Source: CAVRIA01 sp963721115
GTDB lineage: Bacteria > Desulfobacterota > Binatia > HRBIN30 > CADEER01
Assembly: GCA_963721115.1 (NCBI GenBank)
Contig: CAVRIA010000004.1
Span: 310,001-374,000 of the forward strand
DNA: 64,000 bases
Direction: 5' to 3'
The position numbers and the translations under genes are program-made. Below, piece after piece: positions 26,265 through 35,087 of this stretch. A model generated the notes under the pieces. The model was not told the DNA's origin. It made no database searches and saw only the letters and a program-made list of their open reading frames with translations. Numbering within the stretch: the stretch's first letter is position 1; each line of letters opens with the position of its first letter.

Positions 26265-27656
26265 TCATTCCCTCGGCGGTCCGATCCATACACTCTGGAC
26301 GTTGACGAACTCGCGAATGCCGTAGTCCGACAACTCGCGGCCGTATCCCGACCGCTTGACCCCGCCGAAGGGCAGGCGCGGATCGGAGGCGACCATGCCG
26401 TTGACGAAGACGAGGCCGGCTTCGATCTCGTTCGCCAGGCCGTGCGCGTGCGGCAGGTCGCGCGTCCACAGGCTGCAACCGAGGCCGAAGCTCGAGTCGT
26501 TGGCTACCTCGACCGCGTCGCGCACGTCGCGCACTCGCATGAGAGGCGCGACGGGCCCGAACACTTCCTCGCGGGCCAGGGACATGCCCCGTTCGACGCC
26601 GGTGACCACCGTCGGGTCGAAATAGTAGCCGCGTCCGCTGCGCCGTTCTCCGCCGACCAGGACCTCGGCGCCGTCGGCCACCGAGCTTTGTAGCTGCCGC
26701 TCCAGCGTGTTGCGCAGGTCGTCCCGCGCCAGCGGGCCGATGGTCGTCTTCCGGTCGGCGGGATCGCCGGCGCGCAGCTTGCGGACTTCCTCGACGAAGC
26801 GGTCGCGAAACGGTTCGAAAACGGCGTCGACGACGATGAAGCGCTTGGCGGCGATACAGCTCTGGCCGGTGTTCTGGAAGCGTGCGCGCACGCCGATCCG
26901 GGCGGCGGTGTCGACGTCGGCATCCTCGAGGACGATGAACGCGTCGGAACCGCCGAGCTCGAGGACCGACTTCTTGATCCGGCGGCCCGCCGCCTCGGCG
27001 ACCTGCGATCCGGCGCGCTCGCTTCCCGTCAGTGTGACCGCGGCGACGCGCGGGTCGTCGAGCAGTTTCTGCGTCTCCGCAGCCGAGAGAAGGAGGGCTT
27101 GAAAGACACCGGCCGGAAACCCGCTGGCGCGAAACATCTCCTCAGCGGCCAGAGCGCATTGGGGGACGTTCGAGGCGTGCTTGAGAATGCCGACGTTCCC
27201 GGCCATCAGAGCCGGGGCGGCGAAGCGCATCAGCTGCCAGAAGGGGAAGTTCCACGGCATGATGGCGAGCACGGCGCCGAGCGGGGTGAAGCTCACGTAG
27301 CTCTCGGTCGCCGCCGACGGGTACGAGCGGGCGGCCAGAAACGCCGACGCGTGCTCGGCGTAGTAGTCGCAGACCCAGGCGCACTTCTCGATCTCCGCTT
27401 CCGACTCCGCGATCGGCTTGCCCATCTCCGCCGTGATCAGCCGCGCCAAATCCGGCCGGTGGCAGCGCAGATAGGCGGCGACGTTTCTCATCCGCTCCGC
27501 CCTCTCGCCGAACGAGACCGTTCGCCAGCTGCGGAACGCATCGGCCGCGCGAGCGCATACGGCCTCGACCTCATGGGCGCTCGACGGTTGAAAGGTGGCG
27601 AGCAGCTCTTCCGTCGCCGGGTTGATGGATGCGATTTTGTCCGCCTCGCTCACCAT
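26265..27656 (-). CDS. NAD(P)-dependent aldehyde dehydrogenase, succinate-semialdehyde dehydrogenase type
   Basis: The product (about 463 residues) follows the SSADH group: INPATEELLATFQPSSAHEV, MPWNFPFWQLMRFAAPALMA (the P-W-N-F motif), LTGSERAGSQVAEAAGRRIK, VLELGGSDAFIVLEDADVDT (catalytic Glu region), FQNTGQSCIAAKRFIV with the catalytic cysteine, and LPFGGVKRSGYGRELSDYGI. Loss of the GSR NAD pocket in favour of this short version is usual in bacterial Sad/GabD2-like enzymes. The start is ATG 27656 with AGGCAGGA before it. Substrate unknown; no gab genes are near. Confidence 0.9.
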   Translation of the reverse strand: MVSEADKIASINPATEELLATFQPSSAHEVEAVCARAADAFRSWRTVSFGERAERMRNVAAYLRCHRPDLARLITAEMGKPIAESEAEIEKCAWVCDYYAEHASAFLAARSYPSAATESYVSFTPLGAVLAIMPWNFPFWQLMRFAAPALMAGNVGILKHASNVPQCALAAEEMFRASGFPAGVFQALLLSAAETQKLLDDPRVAAVTLTGSERAGSQVAEAAGRRIKKSVLELGGSDAFIVLEDADVDTAARIGVRARFQNTGQSCIAAKRFIVVDAVFEPFRDRFVEEVRKLRAGDPADRKTTIGPLARDDLRNTLERQLQSSVADGAEVLVGGERRSGRGYYFDPTVVTGVERGMSLAREEVFGPVAPLMRVRDVRDAVEVANDSSFGLGCSLWTRDLPHAHGLANEIEAGLVFVNGMVASDPRLPFGGVKRSGYGRELSDYGIREFVNVQSVWIGPPRE

Positions 27657-28098
27657 TTCGTTCCTGCCTTTCCTCCGCTGCAAAAAGGTCCGCAACGATT
27701 GTGCCATGACTGTGGCGAGTGCCGCCGGCTATCGGTGTTTTGAAATTCGGGGATAGGGTGGGGCCGGCACCCGCCGCCGAGAGTCGTCGGTATAATTCTT
27801 ACAATAGTTTTTCTGAGTGGCTACGAGGGGGCGCGAAAAACGTCTCCGCAGCAGGATTCGACCGAACGACCGGTCTGAGAGCGGCCGATGGCCAACCCGC
27901 ACGATTCACCTTTCGAGGGCCCAAATCAGCCCGAGAGCTGTGCAATCTTGTTCAACGAAGGCAGTTTTGTCAGCCGAAAACCGGTGAAGCCCAGCATGAT
28001 GGTCGGGGGCATCCAAATTGCTTTAGGCCGCACGGAGAGACGGTTCGGCGCAAGGTGGCCAGATCGGGGGGAATGGGCCTTCAGGGCCGGGGGTAGGG
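27657..28098. other. 442-base divergent intergenic region with possible -10 box
   Basis: No convincing gene is found here. The DNA is less GC-rich than its surroundings around 27740-27860 and contains an exact TATAAT at 27791-27796 followed by TACAAT (27800-27805), but no -35 match at 16-18 bases. It separates the aldehyde dehydrogenase gene (leftward) from the CheY-like gene (rightward) and so probably holds both promoters. A frame from 27888 reads through into the next gene out of phase and is not credible. Confidence 0.35.
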
Positions 28099-28521
28099 GT
28101 GACGAAACGTATCCTCATCGTCGACGACAACGAGGATGTGCGTCGCATTCTCGGTTTGCGTCTCCGCCATGCCGGTTTCGAGGTCGGGGACGCGGCCGGC
28201 GGGGCCGAGGCGCTCGAGGTCCTCGGGCGGGGTGGTTGGGACCTCGTCCTGCTGGACCTCGTCATGCCCGGGGTCGACGGCTTCGAGGTCCTCAGGAGTT
28301 TGCGCGAGAGGAAGGGAGACGCGCACGGGTCGGCGCCGCCGGTGGTCGTGATCACCCAGTACGACGACGTCGAGAATCGACAGCGCGCCCTGGCGCTCGG
28401 GGCGGCGCGCTACGTAGCGAAGGGGAACGCCTTCGATCGCGGCTTCGTCGGTTCCCTGCGACCGTGGTTGGGGGAGCCGCGTCCTCCTACCCGCCGCGAT
28501 TCGCGCCGCTCGAAGACGTGA
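28099..28521 (+). CDS. Stand-alone response regulator receiver domain (CheY-like)
   Basis: The 140-residue protein is a single receiver domain: RILIVDDNEDVRRILGLRLR with the acidic pair D9/D10, DLVLLDLVMPGVDGFEVLRS with phosphoacceptor D53, VVVITQYDD with T86, and RYVAKGN with K108. There is no output domain; the last 20 residues are basic (RRDSRRSKT). The start is a GTG. No histidine kinase is adjacent. It faces the AAA ATPase gene, with 14 bases between the two stops. Confidence 0.92.
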   Translation: MTKRILIVDDNEDVRRILGLRLRHAGFEVGDAAGGAEALEVLGRGGWDLVLLDLVMPGVDGFEVLRSLRERKGDAHGSAPPVVVITQYDDVENRQRALALGAARYVAKGNAFDRGFVGSLRPWLGEPRPPTRRDSRRSKT

Positions 28522-28535
28522 CGGCCGCCGTTCGA

Positions 28536-30068
28536 TCAGGTCGGGCCGCCGGTGCGCGGCGCCGTGCGGACGGCGCGGTCGAGCGCCCAGGCGCGGATGT
28601 GCTCGACCTGCTCCTTCATGGTTCTGGAGAGGGGCACGATCTTGGCCGTCGTGTTGAGGAGGTCGTCGCCGGTGACCTCGCGGTCGGCCAGCTTGGCAAG
28701 GGTGAGGGACGACACTACGCACTGCTCGATCTCGGCACCCGTCCAGCCGCGGGTGAACTGCTTGAGGCGTTCCACCTGCATCGGCTCGGGATCGATCCCG
28801 CGCTTGCGCAGGTGGATTTTGCAGATCTCCACGCGTTCCTCCTCGCCCGGGAGATCGACGAAGAAGACCTCGTCGAAACGTCCCTTGCGGATCATCTCGG
28901 CCGGTAGCAGGTCGATGCGGTTGGCCGTGGCGGCGACGAACAGCCCGCGCGTCTTCTCCTGCATCCAGGTGAGGAAGAAGGCGAAGATGCGGCCCAGGGT
29001 GCCTGCTCCGTCGTCGTTCTTGGAAGTGATGCCCATCTCGATCTCGTCGAACCACATGACGGCGGGAGCCATCTCCTCCATCGTACGGCAGGCGCCGACG
29101 AAGGTGGCCTCGGGGTTGCCGTGGCGTCCGGAGAAGATCTCGATCATGTCGATGCGGTAGAGCGGCAGATGGAAACAGGTCGAGATCGCCTTGATGGCGA
29201 GGCTCTTCCCGCAGCCCGAGATGCCCATCAGGAGAACGCCCTTGGGAACGATGTCGGCGCTCAGCTCGTCGCGCATTTCGAACAGCCTGCGGCGCTCGAG
29301 CAGCCACTTCTTCAAGATCGGCGAGCCGCCGACCTCGTCGAGGTTGGCGGGATTGGGGATGTACTCGATGACGCCGGTCTTCTTCTTGACCAGCTGGTGC
29401 TTCTCCTCCAGCAAGTAGTGCACGGAGCTCTGATCGATGCGCGGCTCGATCGCCACGGCGCGTCGAAGGGCGTGCCGCGCTTCGTTCGTCGTCAACCCCT
29501 GCAGGGCGCGGGCGAGCTGCGCGAGGGTGCCGGGGTCCGTATCGAGTGTCACCCCGATCCCGGCCAGCCGCTCCGCTTCGCTGTTCAGGAAGTCGATCAT
29601 CTCTGTATAGTCGGGCAGGGGAAGCTCCACGAGGACGAGATCGCGCGTGAGCTCCTCGGGCAGGTAGCGGATCGGGGAGGTGAGGAAGACGAACTTGCCG
29701 ACGTCGAAGCAGCAGGCGTACAGGTCGCGCAGCCGGCGTCGGACCTCGCCGGATTCCTGCATCGGCTGATGGAAGTCCTTGAGGTTGAAGATCGCGGCTC
29801 CCTCGTGTGCGGCGATGAAGTCGAGCGCGGCCCGCGCCGGCGCGGTCTCGCCCTCCACCGGGGAGCCGTCGGCCCGGCGCATGCCTTCGGTCGCGGTCCA
29901 CGTGTACACCGGCACGGGGTTCGGGAAGAGCCGCGTGGCGGCTTCGGCGAGGAGCTGGTCGACGCGGGACTCCTCGGGAGACTCGATGTAGATGAGGGGC
30001 CTGCCCGCGTCGAGCAACTCCTTGATCGTCGCCAGAGCTCGACTCGTCTTCGCTTCGTTTTCTGCCAT
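28536..30068 (-). CDS. AAA-family ATPase, Ycf46-like
   Basis: This 510-residue protein starts with about 230 residues resembling the Ycf46 N-terminal part (RPLIYIESPEESRVDQLLAE, GKFVFLTSPIRYLPEELTRD, LPDYTEMIDFLNSEAERL). A full AAA module follows with Walker A LLMGISGCGKSLAIK (about 280-294), Walker B APAVMWFDEIEMG, sensor VAATANRIDLLPAEMIRKGR with the arginine finger and FTRGWTGAEIEQCVVSS at the lid. Ycf46 proteins occur in chloroplasts and many bacteria; in cyanobacteria one is linked to CO2 utilisation, but the substrate is not known. It is usually a single gene, as here. Confidence 0.85.
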   Translation of the reverse strand: MAENEAKTSRALATIKELLDAGRPLIYIESPEESRVDQLLAEAATRLFPNPVPVYTWTATEGMRRADGSPVEGETAPARAALDFIAAHEGAAIFNLKDFHQPMQESGEVRRRLRDLYACCFDVGKFVFLTSPIRYLPEELTRDLVLVELPLPDYTEMIDFLNSEAERLAGIGVTLDTDPGTLAQLARALQGLTTNEARHALRRAVAIEPRIDQSSVHYLLEEKHQLVKKKTGVIEYIPNPANLDEVGGSPILKKWLLERRRLFEMRDELSADIVPKGVLLMGISGCGKSLAIKAISTCFHLPLYRIDMIEIFSGRHGNPEATFVGACRTMEEMAPAVMWFDEIEMGITSKNDDGAGTLGRIFAFFLTWMQEKTRGLFVAATANRIDLLPAEMIRKGRFDEVFFVDLPGEEERVEICKIHLRKRGIDPEPMQVERLKQFTRGWTGAEIEQCVVSSLTLAKLADREVTGDDLLNTTAKIVPLSRTMKEQVEHIRAWALDRAVRTAPRTGGPT

Positions 30069-30145
30069 CTAGCCTCGTTCCTCGGTGAAGATTTCTGGCA
30101 AAGATAGACGTGCGCCGCGCACGCGGCTAGTCCGCGGCGAGAGAA

Positions 30146-31267
30146 TCAGCCCACCGCGCCGGCTTCCCGGAGGCGGCTCGCTTCCCGGTCGTCGAATCCG
30201 TACTCGCGCAGCACCTCGGCGGTGTGCTCGCCCACCTGCGGCATGGGCCGGCCGCCCTTGCCGGGCGTGCGCGAGAGCCTCGGGGCCGGTGCCGGCTCGA
30301 GCTTCCCCTGCGCGTCGGGGATCAACAGCTCGCGCGCCTTGGGATGCGGATGGTCCTGCACCTCGCCCAGGGTGAGCACGGGGGCGACGCAGGCGTCGGT
30401 GCCGTCGAACACGGCGCACCACTCGTCGCGGGTGCGGGTGGCGAAGATCTGCGCGAACTTCTGCGCCGTCGCCTCCCACTGGGAGCGGTCGAGCTGGTGC
30501 GGCATGGTGGAGGCGTCGATGCCGAGTCCGCGCAGCAGGGCGGCGTAGAACTGCGGCTCGATGGCGCCGACCGCCACGTAGCGAGCGTCCTTCGTCCGGT
30601 AGGTGTCGTAGAACGGCGCCCCGCTGTCGAGCATGTTGGTGCCGCGGTCGTCGCTCCAGAAGCCGGCCGAGCGGAACTTGTACAGAAAGGAGCTGAGGTG
30701 GGCGGCGCCGTCGACCATGGCGGCATCGATCACCTGTCCCGCGCCGGAACGCGAGCGCTCGAAGAGCGCCAGCGCGATGCCGAGAGCGCAGAGCATGCCG
30801 CCGCCGGCGAAGTCGCCGAGCAGGTTGATCGGCGCCAGGGGTTTCTCTCCCTTGCGCCCGATGAGGGAGAGCGCCCCGGAGATGGCGATGTAGTCGATGT
30901 CGTGCCCGGCCATGCTCGCATAGGGACCGCTCTGTCCCCAGCCCGTCAACCTCGCATAGACGAGGCGCGAGTTGCGGGCGCAGGCGACGTCGGGCCCGAG
31001 GCCGAGGCGCTCCATGACCCCGGGCCGATAGGGCTCGAGGAGAACGTCCGCCTTCTCGACCAGGCGCAGCACGGTGTCCACTCCCTCCGGGCTCTTGAGG
31101 TTGACGCCGATCGAGCGCTTGCCGCGCGCCAGCTGATCGATGGCGCCGGCGCCGATGCGGTCGACGCGCACGACGTCGGCACCGAAATCGGCGAGAATCA
31201 GACCGCAGTACGGTGCCGGGGCCAGTCCGGCCATCTCGATGACTCGAATTCCCTCGAGCGCTTCCAT
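30146..31267 (-). CDS. CaiB/BaiF family CoA-transferase (alpha-methylacyl-CoA racemase-like)
   Basis: Type III CoA-transferase/racemase of 373 residues. It starts MEALEGIRVIEMAGLAPAPY and shows CGLILADFGADVVRVDRIGA, RGKRSIGVNLKSPEGVDTVL, VLLEPYRPGVMERLGLGPD, LTGWGQSGPYASMAGHDIDY with the conserved aspartates, and INLLGDFAGGGMLCALGIAL. This last pattern and the AG-D-DY stretch are closest to alpha-methylacyl-CoA racemase, involved in branched-chain fatty acid breakdown. The racemase/transferase distinction cannot be settled from sequence. The VOC-family gene lies divergently upstream. Confidence 0.9.
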   Translation of the reverse strand: MEALEGIRVIEMAGLAPAPYCGLILADFGADVVRVDRIGAGAIDQLARGKRSIGVNLKSPEGVDTVLRLVEKADVLLEPYRPGVMERLGLGPDVACARNSRLVYARLTGWGQSGPYASMAGHDIDYIAISGALSLIGRKGEKPLAPINLLGDFAGGGMLCALGIALALFERSRSGAGQVIDAAMVDGAAHLSSFLYKFRSAGFWSDDRGTNMLDSGAPFYDTYRTKDARYVAVGAIEPQFYAALLRGLGIDASTMPHQLDRSQWEATAQKFAQIFATRTRDEWCAVFDGTDACVAPVLTLGEVQDHPHPKARELLIPDAQGKLEPAPAPRLSRTPGKGGRPMPQVGEHTAEVLREYGFDDREASRLREAGAVG

Positions 31268-31438
31268 GCCGATTTCCTCTCTGTCGATGGCCGGATGACG
31301 CGGCTCCGCGGAGCCCGGCGCGATCGGTTGGGTTGTAGAGCCCCTTTGTAACGAGCCAGGCCGTCCAAACTCAAGTGGCGCGCCGGCGTCGACGATTTCT
31401 CTTGCCGGCGGGACGAGCGGGTGGTTGAAGAGGCGGCG

Positions 31439-31819
31439 ATGATGGAGGGGCGATCCCCGGCCGGGCGCGTGCACCACCTGGCGTTTCGCGCCGGCGACCT
31501 CGAGTCGTCGCTGGCGTTCTACCGCGAGGTGTTCGGCCTGGAGATCGTCCGCGATACGCGCCCGCGCTCGGTGTGGCTCGGCCTATCGGACGGCGCCGTG
31601 CTCATGATCGAAGCGCGCGCCGAGGGCGAGCTGCTGCCAGCGGCCGGGGCGCTGGACCTGGTCGCCTTTCGCGCCGGCGAAGAAGAAAAGCGGCGCGTTC
31701 GCGCCGTAGCCCTGGTGCGGGGATGCTTTGATGGGGAGACCGATCACACGGTCTACCTCCGCGACCCCGACGGGCGCCGCGTCGGCGTGTCGACGTACCC
31801 GCTCGAGCAGGAGAGCTGA
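31439..31819 (+). CDS. VOC (glyoxalase/dioxygenase fold) family protein
   Basis: A single VOC module of about 126 residues: GRVHHLAFRAGDLESSLAFY with a metal-ligand histidine, VFGLEIVRDTRPRSVWLGLS, VLMIEAR and TDHTVYLRDPDGRRVGVSTY with the closing DPDGxxV signature. The family includes glyoxalase I, fosfomycin resistance proteins and methylmalonyl-CoA epimerase. With the racemase-like CoA-transferase across the promoter region, a CoA-ester role is possible but unproven. Start ATG 31439 is preferred over GTG 31421 because of a GAAGAGG site. Confidence 0.8.
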   Translation: MMEGRSPAGRVHHLAFRAGDLESSLAFYREVFGLEIVRDTRPRSVWLGLSDGAVLMIEARAEGELLPAAGALDLVAFRAGEEEKRRVRAVALVRGCFDGETDHTVYLRDPDGRRVGVSTYPLEQES

Positions 31820-31825
31820 AGAAAA

Positions 31826-31862
31826 GCGGCGGGTGCCGGCCGTCACGGCCAGCGCCCGCCGC
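31826..31862 (-). terminator. Long-stem terminator between convergent genes
   Basis: GCGGCGGGTGC pairs with GCGCCCGCCGC, and an inner GGCC/GGCC helix extends the stem across 37 bases. On the minus strand the stem is followed by CTTTTCTTC, giving a usable T tract after the envelope-repeat gene that ends at 31894. It may also stop the convergent VOC transcript. Confidence 0.65.
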
Positions 31863-31893
31863 GTCGCATGAAGGGAGCCGAAGCTACAGGTTC

Positions 31894-32631
31894 TTACCCG
31901 TGTCGGTGTGGCTCCCCATTCGGCTGCGTGATGGCCACCTCTACGGCGATCTGATCGCCGTCGGCTAGACTGGCGATTTTCGAAGGAGGAAAGTGCACCT
32001 GTGTCGTGCCGGAGCCGCTCCTCAGGTCGAAGACACCCGTCTGGTGGTTGAGGTGCTCGACGGTTCCCTTCCTCCAGTGCGCGGTTCTCTCGCCCGTTTC
32101 CACGGCGTCGTGGGCTTTCTGCGACGTCTCGCTCTCCTTGACCGGCAGCCTGACGTAGGCGAGTTCGACGGTGGCCGTCTCGCCGTCGTCCAGGTTGCGA
32201 ACCGCGTTGGACGGGAAGTTGAGCTTCAAGGTCGCTTCCTTCGTGAGCAGATCGAAGCGGCCCGTGTCGTGGTCGACGTTGGCGATCGTTCCGATCATCT
32301 TGTGCTCGGCCTTCTCCGCGTTCTCGTAGCGGGCGGCTTCGGCAGCTGACACGTCCTCGCCCTGACCCGTGATTCCGAGTGCGTCACCGGCCGCCTGCGC
32401 CCCTTTCTCGATGGCATGGCCGGTCGCTTGGGCGCCTTCCTTGACATAGTGCCCGGTCGCCTCGGCGCCATCCTTCACGGCGTGTCCCGTGGCCTCGGCC
32501 GCTCCTTTGATGGCGTGCCCGGCACCTTGCGCGGCGTCGCCCGCCTTCTGCATCGGCTCGACCGCCAGCGCCATGAACGCCGATGCGCATAGGAACAAGG
32601 CCGCCACCGTGATTACACGTAGTTTGTACAT
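31894..32631 (-). CDS. Exported protein with 11-residue helical repeats and duplicated C-terminal beta domain
   Basis: The 245-residue protein has a signal peptide (MYKLRVITVAALFLCASAFM, about 1-23). Residues 38-82 contain four 11-residue repeats of the form G-H-A-I/V-K-x-G-A-x-A-T, an amphipathic pattern like LEA or apolipoprotein-type helices. Residues 112-163 (GTIANVDHDTGRFDLLTK to VELAYVRL) and 188-237 (GTVEHLNHQTGVFDLRSG to VEVAITQP) are two copies of one small beta domain, each with the same N-x-D/Q-TG-x-FDL core. I know no named family. The design suggests a periplasmic or surface stress protein that binds lipid or membranes; this is inference. Confidence 0.65.
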   Translation of the reverse strand: MYKLRVITVAALFLCASAFMALAVEPMQKAGDAAQGAGHAIKGAAEATGHAVKDGAEATGHYVKEGAQATGHAIEKGAQAAGDALGITGQGEDVSAAEAARYENAEKAEHKMIGTIANVDHDTGRFDLLTKEATLKLNFPSNAVRNLDDGETATVELAYVRLPVKESETSQKAHDAVETGERTAHWRKGTVEHLNHQTGVFDLRSGSGTTQVHFPPSKIASLADGDQIAVEVAITQPNGEPHRHG

Positions 32632-32866
32632 GCGTGCCCTCCTTTCCGTTTCGTTACGCGTTGTGCCGGTTGTGTGCCAGCCAGAGACGGACGCTCCCGT
32701 TTGAGCGAATGCTCGATGCGGAGAACAGCCTGGTCTGCGTTTTACAATCGCGGCTGTAGAAGGCGGAGGCGCGTCGTCGAACTCGCGTTTCGGACTTGCC
32801 GCCGCGAAGAAATGACGGCCGAGCGCTTGACCAGTGCATCGAGAGGGATATGAACGCCATACGAAG

Positions 32867-33622
32867 ATGCGAACGCCGATCTCTTCTTGCACTCTTCTCG
32901 CCGCGGGCGCGCTCCTGGTGGCCGTCAGTGCGATTCCGATTCGAGCCGGCGCCGTCACGTTCCCCGAAAAGCCCGCCAAGGGGCACTTTTATGTCGACGA
33001 GGCCGGGCTGATCGGCGCGGCGGAGGGGAAGGAGATCGACGACGTCGCGGGCGCTCTCCTGAAGGAAGAGCGGGTTCCCCTGATCGTCGTGACCATCAAG
33101 TCGCTGATGTCGCACGACGCGGCGGGGTACACGATCGAGCGCTATGCCTTCGAGCTTTTCAACCAGTGGGGGATCGGCTCGGAGCGGCGCAATTACGGGA
33201 TGCTGCTGCTCGTGTCGCGCGAAGACCGCAAGGCGCGCATCGAGCTCGGCGGCGCCTGGGGGCACTCGTCGAACTTCCAGGCCCAGCAGGTGATGAGCGA
33301 TCTCATCCTCCCCGAGTTCCGCCGCGACAGTTACTCGCAGGGCATCCTCGCCGGTGTGCGCGGCATGAACGCCTTGGCGCGCGGCCTGCAGCTGCCGAAG
33401 CCCAAGCCGCCGTGGTGGGCGCTGCCGCTGTTCCTGGCGTTCCTCGCCGTGGCGATCGGCGTGATCGTCTCCCTGTTCAAGAGCGGTCGCAAGGGCTGGG
33501 GCTGGGCGCTTCTGATCGGACTCGGCGCGCTGCTCTTCTTCCTGCTGCGCGCCTCGGCGCGCGGGGGCGGCGCGTTCGGGGGTGGATCCTCGGGCGGCGG
33601 CGGAGCGACCGGGTCGTGGTGA
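32867..33622 (+). CDS. Exported TPM-domain protein (YgcG-like)
   Basis: After a signal peptide (MRTPISSCTLLAAGALLVAV, from ATG 32867) comes a TPM domain (TLP18.3/Psb32/MOLO-1): GHFYVDEAGLIGAAEGKEID, VPLIVVTIKSL, FELFNQWGIGSERRNYGMLL and LVSREDRKARIELGGAWGHS. Two membrane segments then follow (WALPLFLAFLAVAIGVIVSL and WALLIGLGALLFFLLR), with a glycine/serine-rich tail (GGGSSGGGGATGSW) that is usual in YgcG. The domain faces the periplasm. Some TPM domains hydrolyse phosphate esters; the bacterial role is unsettled. It is followed after 10 bases by a second TPM gene. Confidence 0.85.
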   Translation: MRTPISSCTLLAAGALLVAVSAIPIRAGAVTFPEKPAKGHFYVDEAGLIGAAEGKEIDDVAGALLKEERVPLIVVTIKSLMSHDAAGYTIERYAFELFNQWGIGSERRNYGMLLLVSREDRKARIELGGAWGHSSNFQAQQVMSDLILPEFRRDSYSQGILAGVRGMNALARGLQLPKPKPPWWALPLFLAFLAVAIGVIVSLFKSGRKGWGWALLIGLGALLFFLLRASARGGGAFGGGSSGGGGATGSW

Positions 33623-33632
33623 GGAGCAGACC

Positions 33633-34313
33633 GTGAAGCGCGCCAGCGAGCTTTTCTCCGAACAGGACCGGCGGGTCGTTCGCGCCGCCGTCGAGGAGGC
33701 CGAGCGCGGCACGGCCGGGGAGATCGTTCCGGTGGTGGCGACGGCGTCGGGTCGCTACGACCGCGGCGAAGACCTCTTCGGCCTGGTCGTCGCGGTAGTC
33801 GCGCTGACCGCCGCCTGGGTTCTGCGGCAGGGGATCCGGGTCGAGGAGGGAACGTGGTCGAGTGTGTATACGCTCGGTCTGGGCCTCGTTCCCGTGCTGC
33901 TGATCGTCGTGCTCGGTTTCGTCGCCGGGACGGCGCTGGCGTCGTACTTCCCCGTGCTGCGCCTGCCGTTCATCGGCCGGCGCGAGATGCGGGAGGAGGT
34001 GGAGCGCGGCGCCGAGGCGGCGTTTCAACGCTACCGCGTGCGCGGTACCGCCGCCGGCACGGGAATCGTGATCTACGTCTCGCTCTACGAGCGCCTGGTG
34101 CGGGTTCTCGGCGACGACGCCATTGCCGCCAGGCTTTCGCCGGCGGACTGGCAGGCGGTGTGCGATCTGGCCGTCGACGGGCTGCGCCACGGCCGCGCGG
34201 CGGAGGGGCTGGCGAGCGCCATTCGCAAGAGCGGCGAGCTGCTGAGCCGCCATTTCCCGATCCAGCCGGACGATCGCAACGAGCTGAGCAACGACCTCCG
34301 CCTCATCGATTGA
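33633..34313 (+). CDS. Second TPM-domain membrane protein
   Basis: This 226-residue protein has no signal peptide. It begins with the TPM start (LFSEQDRRVVRAAVEEAERG, then TAGEIVPVVATASGRYDRGE), is interrupted by two membrane segments (LFGLVVAVVALTAAWVLRQG; LGLVPVLLIVVLGFVAG) and resumes GTAAGTGIVIYVSLYERLVR with the conserved IxLYERxVRVLGD pattern. It matches the DUF6482-like/YgcG partner that in many Proteobacteria follows the exported TPM gene. Start GTG 33633 has GAGGAGC before it. The two likely form one membrane complex. Confidence 0.8.
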   Translation: MKRASELFSEQDRRVVRAAVEEAERGTAGEIVPVVATASGRYDRGEDLFGLVVAVVALTAAWVLRQGIRVEEGTWSSVYTLGLGLVPVLLIVVLGFVAGTALASYFPVLRLPFIGRREMREEVERGAEAAFQRYRVRGTAAGTGIVIYVSLYERLVRVLGDDAIAARLSPADWQAVCDLAVDGLRHGRAAEGLASAIRKSGELLSRHFPIQPDDRNELSNDLRLID

Positions 34314-34342
34314 GCGACGCGTGCCTCTCGCGGCGGTATGAG

Positions 34343-35087
34343 ATGCGTGCCGACGTCGAAACCCTCGTCGCGGAGGTCGCGGCGCGTTGCCGGGCGGCGG
34401 GCCTCGACCTGATCCAGCCCTTGTGCGCCGACTGGTACAACCGATCGGTCGAGGAGCCGTTGCGCCTGCCCGACTTCGGCCGCGCCGCATACCCTGGCGA
34501 TCCTGATCGGCAACACGCGCGCCTTGTGGACGCCGTTCGTCGCGGCCTTGCGGGCGCGCCCGGCGCTTCTGGACGCCGAGCATCCGCTCGACGCGTACGT
34601 CGTCGAGAGTGTCGGCAAGGCCGTGGCGTCGATGGCGCCGTGCAACGAGGTGCGCTGGGCGCACGAAGGTCCGCCGCGGCTGGTGGCCATGCAGCGACTC
34701 GCCCACGTCGCGGGCCTCGCCTATCTCTCGCCGGCTCATCTCAGCATCCATCGCGTCTACGGCCCGTGGATCGCCTGGCGCGCCGTGGTCTGCGTCGACG
34801 CCGAAGGACCGGCCGGGCCCTCTCCGGCTCCGGCGAGCCCCTGCGACGATTGCGACGTGCGTTGCGTGGCCGCGCTGCGCGCCGCCGCCGCGACCGGGAC
34901 CCGTGTGCCCGAGCACTGGCGCGCCTGGGTCGCGGTTCGCGACGCGTGCCCGGTCGGCGTCTCGTATCGCTACGACGAGGAGCAGATCCGCTACCACTAC
35001 ACGCGCGACAAGGGTGTCCTGTGCGCCTTGACTGCGCACCGGGCTCCCGGTACAGGCTCTGTGAGATCAGGTTCCCCGCAGGGATGA
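34343..35087 (+). CDS. CblC/MMACHC-like cobalamin-processing protein (frame break near 34490)
   Basis: The N-terminal part (MRADVETLVAEVAARCRAAG) runs to YNRSVEEPLRLPDFGRAA, and after one surplus base near 34490 continues TLAILIGNTRALWTPFVAAL. The rest includes VRWAHEGPPRLVAMQRLAHV, AGLAYLSPAHLSIHRVYGPW, DDCDVRCVAALRA and a C-terminal YRYDEEQIRYHY. This pattern (LPDFGR, AILIGNTRALW, HLSIHPxYGPW, the cysteine-rich DDCD-C motif) fits the MMACHC/CblC family, which decyanates or dealkylates imported cobalamin. The B12 context supports it strongly. The last 12 codons overlap the promoter and riboswitch that follow. Confidence 0.75.
35028..35056 (+). promoter_or_regulatory. Promoter driving the plus-strand cobalamin riboswitch
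   Basis: TTGACT (35028-35033), 17 bases, then TACAGG (35051-35056). The expected start of RNA falls at about 35062-35065, exactly where the riboswitch P1 stem begins. It lies inside the 3' end of the cblC-like gene. The -10 match is modest; the support is its position. Confidence 0.5.

Noticed and set aside
23853..26693. A 946-codon plus-strand frame
   Set aside because: It lies opposite rnhB and the site-2 protease genes and its translation is low-complexity Arg/Gly/Asp; typical high-GC antisense shadow.
27888..28098. Possible small gene before the CheY-like gene
   Set aside because: The frame has no stop before running out of phase through the next gene, and no ribosome site or known motif.
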